In this document: positions 61,374 to 64,000 of the stretch, piece by piece
Layout: each line of letters begins with the position of its first letter
Position numbering within the stretch: the first letter of the stretch is position 1
NCBI RefSeq assembly: GCF_009728735.1
Contig: NZ_CP024636.1
Coordinates: 2,386,657-2,450,656 of the forward strand
Source of the DNA: Pantoea phytobeneficialis
GTDB lineage: Bacteria > Pseudomonadota > Gammaproteobacteria > Enterobacterales > Enterobacteriaceae
Length of the DNA: 64,000 nt
Direction of reading: 5' to 3'
Made by a program: the position numbers and the translations under genes
Notes under the pieces: generated by a model
The model's database searches: none
Seen by the model: only the letters and a program-made list of their open reading frames with translations
Told to the model about the DNA's origin: nothing

Positions 61374-62396
61374 ATGCATAGAAATAACTGCTTTGATATC
61401 GTTAGATTATTCGCTGCTTACATGGTTATATATAGTCATCATCACACATTTATGTCACTGCCAGATCATGTATTCAGGGGACTTCTGACCTTAGGTGGAT
61501 TGTCAGTCGCAATTTTCTTCTCTGTTTCTGGATTTCTCGTCACTCAGTCATTCCAAAGAACACCGAATTATATTGGATTCATGACAAAAAGAGTCAAAAG
61601 GATATTCCCGGCTCTTATCGTGTGCTCATTTTTGATGATATATATAATTGCACCTTTTTATCAAAAAGATGCAATTAATTATATATTCAGCTCAGATGCA
61701 TTCTCATATTTCATGAGAATCTCAATGATGCTACCGGTTAACGTCCCAGATGTTTTTGCGGGATATAAATTCGAAGGCCCAATAAATGGCTCTCTCTGGA
61801 CATTAAGTATGGAGTTTGCGTGCTACCTGGTTTTAGGATTCATGCTTTGTTTAAGCAACACATGGAAAACCCCCGCAATATTTCTCATTATATTGATTTC
61901 TCTGAATATATTATTAAACAAAGAAGCAATGGATGCAATATGGTACAGCATATCAGTAGGCTGGATGCTGAAGTTCGGAATTTGTTTCTTTTTTGGATCT
62001 CTGCTTTCAATGACAATAGATAAATGGAATGAGAAGAAAATAAAAACCACATTACTGATCATTTCCATCTGTATCTTATATATTATGAAAGGCACTACAG
62101 AAATTACCACCCTGGGATATATGGCAATTACGTTTATTACACTGGCGATTGGCGTGAGTTTTAAAGATTCGATGATAGGTGGGAAGTTTGATATATCCTA
62201 TGGCGCCTACATTTATGCCTGGCCAGTTCAGCAAATAATTGCAAATCAGACAAGTTTAAGTCTTTATCCAAGTATGATCGCTTCTCTATGCATAACATCA
62301 CTACTCGCATGGGCTTCATGGAACTTTGTAGAGAAACCGTTTATCAAGGCAAAAAAAGTCAATATTGATGACACGTCATTGACGCCGGTCATGTAA
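61374..62396 (+). CDS. Acyltransferase 3 family protein (OafA/YrhL-like)
   Basis: Integral membrane O-acyltransferase (340 aa) with about ten hydrophobic segments. Family motifs: FDIVRLFAAYMVIYSHHHTF with the conserved His-His, SVAIFFSVSGFLVTQSFQRTPN, RVKRIFPALIV, NGSLWTLSMEFACYLVLG, and SYGAYIYAWPVQQII near the end. Such proteins acetylate or succinylate lipopolysaccharide, exopolysaccharide or small molecules; the target is unknown. Codon use is much more AT-rich than upstream genes, pointing to acquisition by transfer. AAGGA lies about ten bases upstream of the ATG. Confidence 0.88.
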   Translation: MHRNNCFDIVRLFAAYMVIYSHHHTFMSLPDHVFRGLLTLGGLSVAIFFSVSGFLVTQSFQRTPNYIGFMTKRVKRIFPALIVCSFLMIYIIAPFYQKDAINYIFSSDAFSYFMRISMMLPVNVPDVFAGYKFEGPINGSLWTLSMEFACYLVLGFMLCLSNTWKTPAIFLIILISLNILLNKEAMDAIWYSISVGWMLKFGICFFFGSLLSMTIDKWNEKKIKTTLLIISICILYIMKGTTEITTLGYMAITFITLAIGVSFKDSMIGGKFDISYGAYIYAWPVQQIIANQTSLSLYPSMIASLCITSLLAWASWNFVEKPFIKAKKVNIDDTSLTPVM

Positions 62397-63072
62397 ACCA
62401 GAAAATAACTGGCGAACTTATCTTAATCATAAACTCGCCAGTTACGCAGTGATAATAATAAGATCAATTCTATTGTGCTTATTTTCCGTTCAGTTGCTTT
62501 GGAATCAAATTCCGCAATGATGTCTTTCATTTAAAAATCCACGCCCCGTCGACTGTATGAAGTGACAAAGTCCCCCAGGGCTGCTAGACCATGTAAGCAT
62601 AGCTATGACCATAAATCCCTGATTCGGATAGCTACATTTACTTAATGAGAAGTGATTTTTCCATAATGTTCAATTAGTTAATGCGCAACATTAACTTGAA
62701 CATAAAAAAAGACCGAATACTTTTATAATTTAATACAATCAATAAGTTACGAACTGGCGTGGCTGTAAATTGGCTCTATCCAATCCTAAGTTCCATTATC
62801 TTACTGTTAGAATCTTAAACGCTTTATTTTTCAAAATCCCACATAAACCATCTGGTTTATTTTCCTAAAACACATATTCATTTGGAAAATAACCTTTTCA
62901 ACATAAGCAAAAAACGAATAATTTAATTAAAATCATATAATTACCCTTGAAAAAGTTGAATAGCGATCCAAGTCAAGTTAACAATAAAATAGTAACGCAC
63001 TGTTAATTTATCCGCTATAAATTAATTGCCACTTGTAAGTATCCACTTAGCCATAAATGAATGAGGTCATAT
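62397..63072. other. AT-rich intergenic region with two inverted repeats
   Basis: 676 bases. TAACTGGCGA / TCGCCAGTTA (62406-62415, 62435-62444) lies just after the acyltransferase stop and may end its transcript. AGTTAATG / CATTAACT (62676-62683, 62689-62696) with a five-base loop, flanked by TTCAA and TTGAA, could be an operator or hairpin. No gene is supported. Confidence 0.5.
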
Positions 63073-63711
63073 ATGACACATAAATACCCCGATACTTCAA
63101 TGAGTTACAACTCCCTTCTAACATTAGATGGAGCGCGAGAAGAGTTTAAGCAAAAGAACGGTGATGCTGCAGTTAAAAGAATGCTAGAAGAAATAAAAAC
63201 TTTTGAAGCCAGCGATTTTTTTGGTGTAAGACTTCTCCACAAACACAATGATATAAACAATAACGAAATAATGTTTGAATATTCTCATATTGATGGAGAT
63301 GAAATTTTTTTAGTAACTGAAGCAACAACAAATAACAATACAAAATCAACTATAAACAGTTGGCTATTCGAAAAAGGCAAGGCAATCCCTTTAGAATACT
63401 CAGACACGTTGATTATAGAAGATGCAAATAACTTCAAAGAATCTAATCAATTACTGTCATCTCTTGCAAGGATCGCAAATGAGATGAACGTCTCACACAT
63501 TTTAGGCCCATGCATGAATTATAGTAGATATATCTATGACAGGATACCCGAGTCTGATTCGGTTTTTTGGGAGAAAACTGCTTTAAATAAAAAAGCGAAT
63601 GTAATCCAGTGCGTTTCCAGAGAAAACATTGACAGAAACAATAGCACAGAGACGAAATGGGCACTTAGGAAAAGCAGTGAAAATGATAATGAATTAGTCG
63701 TATGGATTTGA
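63073..63711 (+). CDS. Hypothetical protein, 3' end cut off by IS2-like element
   Basis: Unrecognised AT-rich gene. From ATG 63073 (GAGGT six bases upstream; an ATG at 63061 overlaps that site) it encodes 212 residues, soluble, acidic, rich in Asn and Glu (DGDEIFLVTEATTNNNTKS, SHILGPCMNYSRYIYDR). The last codons TGG ATT TGA (W-I-stop) are the first bases of the IS2-like right end at 63703, so the native protein continued further; the present C terminus is artificial. Possibly no longer functional. Confidence 0.75.
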   Translation: MTHKYPDTSMSYNSLLTLDGAREEFKQKNGDAAVKRMLEEIKTFEASDFFGVRLLHKHNDINNNEIMFEYSHIDGDEIFLVTEATTNNNTKSTINSWLFEKGKAIPLEYSDTLIIEDANNFKESNQLLSSLARIANEMNVSHILGPCMNYSRYIYDRIPESDSVFWEKTALNKKANVIQCVSRENIDRNNSTETKWALRKSSENDNELVVWI

Positions 63712-64000
63712 CCCTATATATCCAGACGCCTTTTCTCTCTTACGGTTGTGATAACTTTCTGCGTATATATTCCCGCGGCGAGCGATATCCCAGCGCGCTG
63801 TGCGGGTGATGTTCGTTGTAATGACTGAACGCCTCCGCCAGGTTCATCACCGCTACCTGGCTGTCCGGTTTTGGCATCACACTGATGTAATCCCGCTTTA
63901 TCGTTTTCACGAAGCTTTCTGCTATGCCATTGCTTTCCGGGCTACGAACTGCGGTCGTACATGGCTCAAGCCCCAGCATCCGGGCGAACGCCCGCGTTTC
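63703..64000 (-). mobile_element. IS2-like insertion sequence (IS3 family), right end, continues past window
   Basis: The outer end TGGATTTGACCCTATATATC closely matches the IS2 right inverted repeat as I remember it (TGGATTTGCCCCTATATTTC), followed by the OrfB 3' end. The left end and most of the transposase lie beyond the window. IS2 makes a five-base target duplication, so TCGTA (63698-63702) should recur on the far side. Confidence 0.88.
63740..64000 (-). CDS. IS2-like transposase OrfB, C-terminal part
   Basis: C-terminal 86 residues of a DDE integrase-core transposase. [40 protein letters not shown] and [19 protein letters not shown] are nearly identical to IS2 InsD; the glutamate of the DDE triad is in SNGIAESF. 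The reading frame is open to the window edge (ETRAFAR before the first visible Met). The other two catalytic aspartates are outside the window. Confidence 0.92.
   Translation of the reverse strand, partial: ETRAFARMLGLEPCTTAVRSPESNGIAESFVKTIKRDYISVMPKPDSQVAVMNLAEAFSHYNEHHPHSALGYRSPREYIRRKLSQP

Overview
The window is chromosomal DNA from a member of the Enterobacterales. Gene content and protein sequences fit an Erwiniaceae genome close to Pantoea or Erwinia. This is an inference: no rRNA gene or other species marker is present. About nine tenths of the window is core genome with near one-to-one E. coli homologues. The last 5.5 kb is accessory, increasingly AT-rich, and ends inside an IS2-like insertion sequence.

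Layout. (1) 0-7.1 kb: gapA (5' end missing), yeaD, yeaE, mipA, then prkA(yeaG)-yeaH behind a well-matched sigma-54 promoter. (2) 7.3-12.6 kb: a junction zone with the K+/H+ antiporter cvrA, a YebV-like small protein, a lone WbaP-type undecaprenyl-phosphate sugar transferase and a Bcr/CflA-type exporter. (3) 12.5-23.9 kb: dadX-dadA, ycgB (SpoVR), fadR, nhaB, dsbB, ycgN-ycgM-ycgL and minCDE. (4) 23.9-36.4 kb: rnd, fadD (with a FadR operator), yeaY, tsaB, yoaA, yoaB, yoaH, pabB-nudL, sdaA and the EAL phosphodiesterase gene yoaD. (5) 36.5-45.4 kb: yoaE, manXYZ, yobD, rlmA, cspC with a very short yobF, a metallo-beta-lactamase-fold protein, yebO and yobH. (6) 45.4-58.5 kb: kdgR, yebQ, htpX, proQ-prc, msrC, letA-letB, rsmF and pphA. 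(7) 58.5-64 kb: a 35-residue membrane peptide, a Fur-box-preceded small gene, three more small unknown genes, an AT-rich acyltransferase, and an unknown gene whose 3' end is cut off by the IS2-like element.

The genes group into recognisable jobs: cell division placement (minCDE), mannose/glucose uptake (manXYZ), D-alanine catabolism (dadAX), fatty-acid use (fadR, fadD), envelope lipid transport and proteolysis (letAB, prc, htpX, dsbB, mipA), RNA metabolism (rnd, rlmA, rsmF, proQ, cspC, tsaB), and starvation physiology (prkA, yeaH, ycgB). Blocks that are far apart in E. coli, on either side of the terminus, are joined here. One result is that yeaGH and ycgB lie within 10 kb of each other.

No phage, CRISPR array, tRNA or rRNA gene was seen. 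The most unusual region is 58.5-64 kb. The best individual observations are the IS-truncated gene whose stop codon lies inside the IS end, the Fur box upstream of a small unknown gene, the uncatalogued 35-aa membrane peptide, and the shortened yobF.
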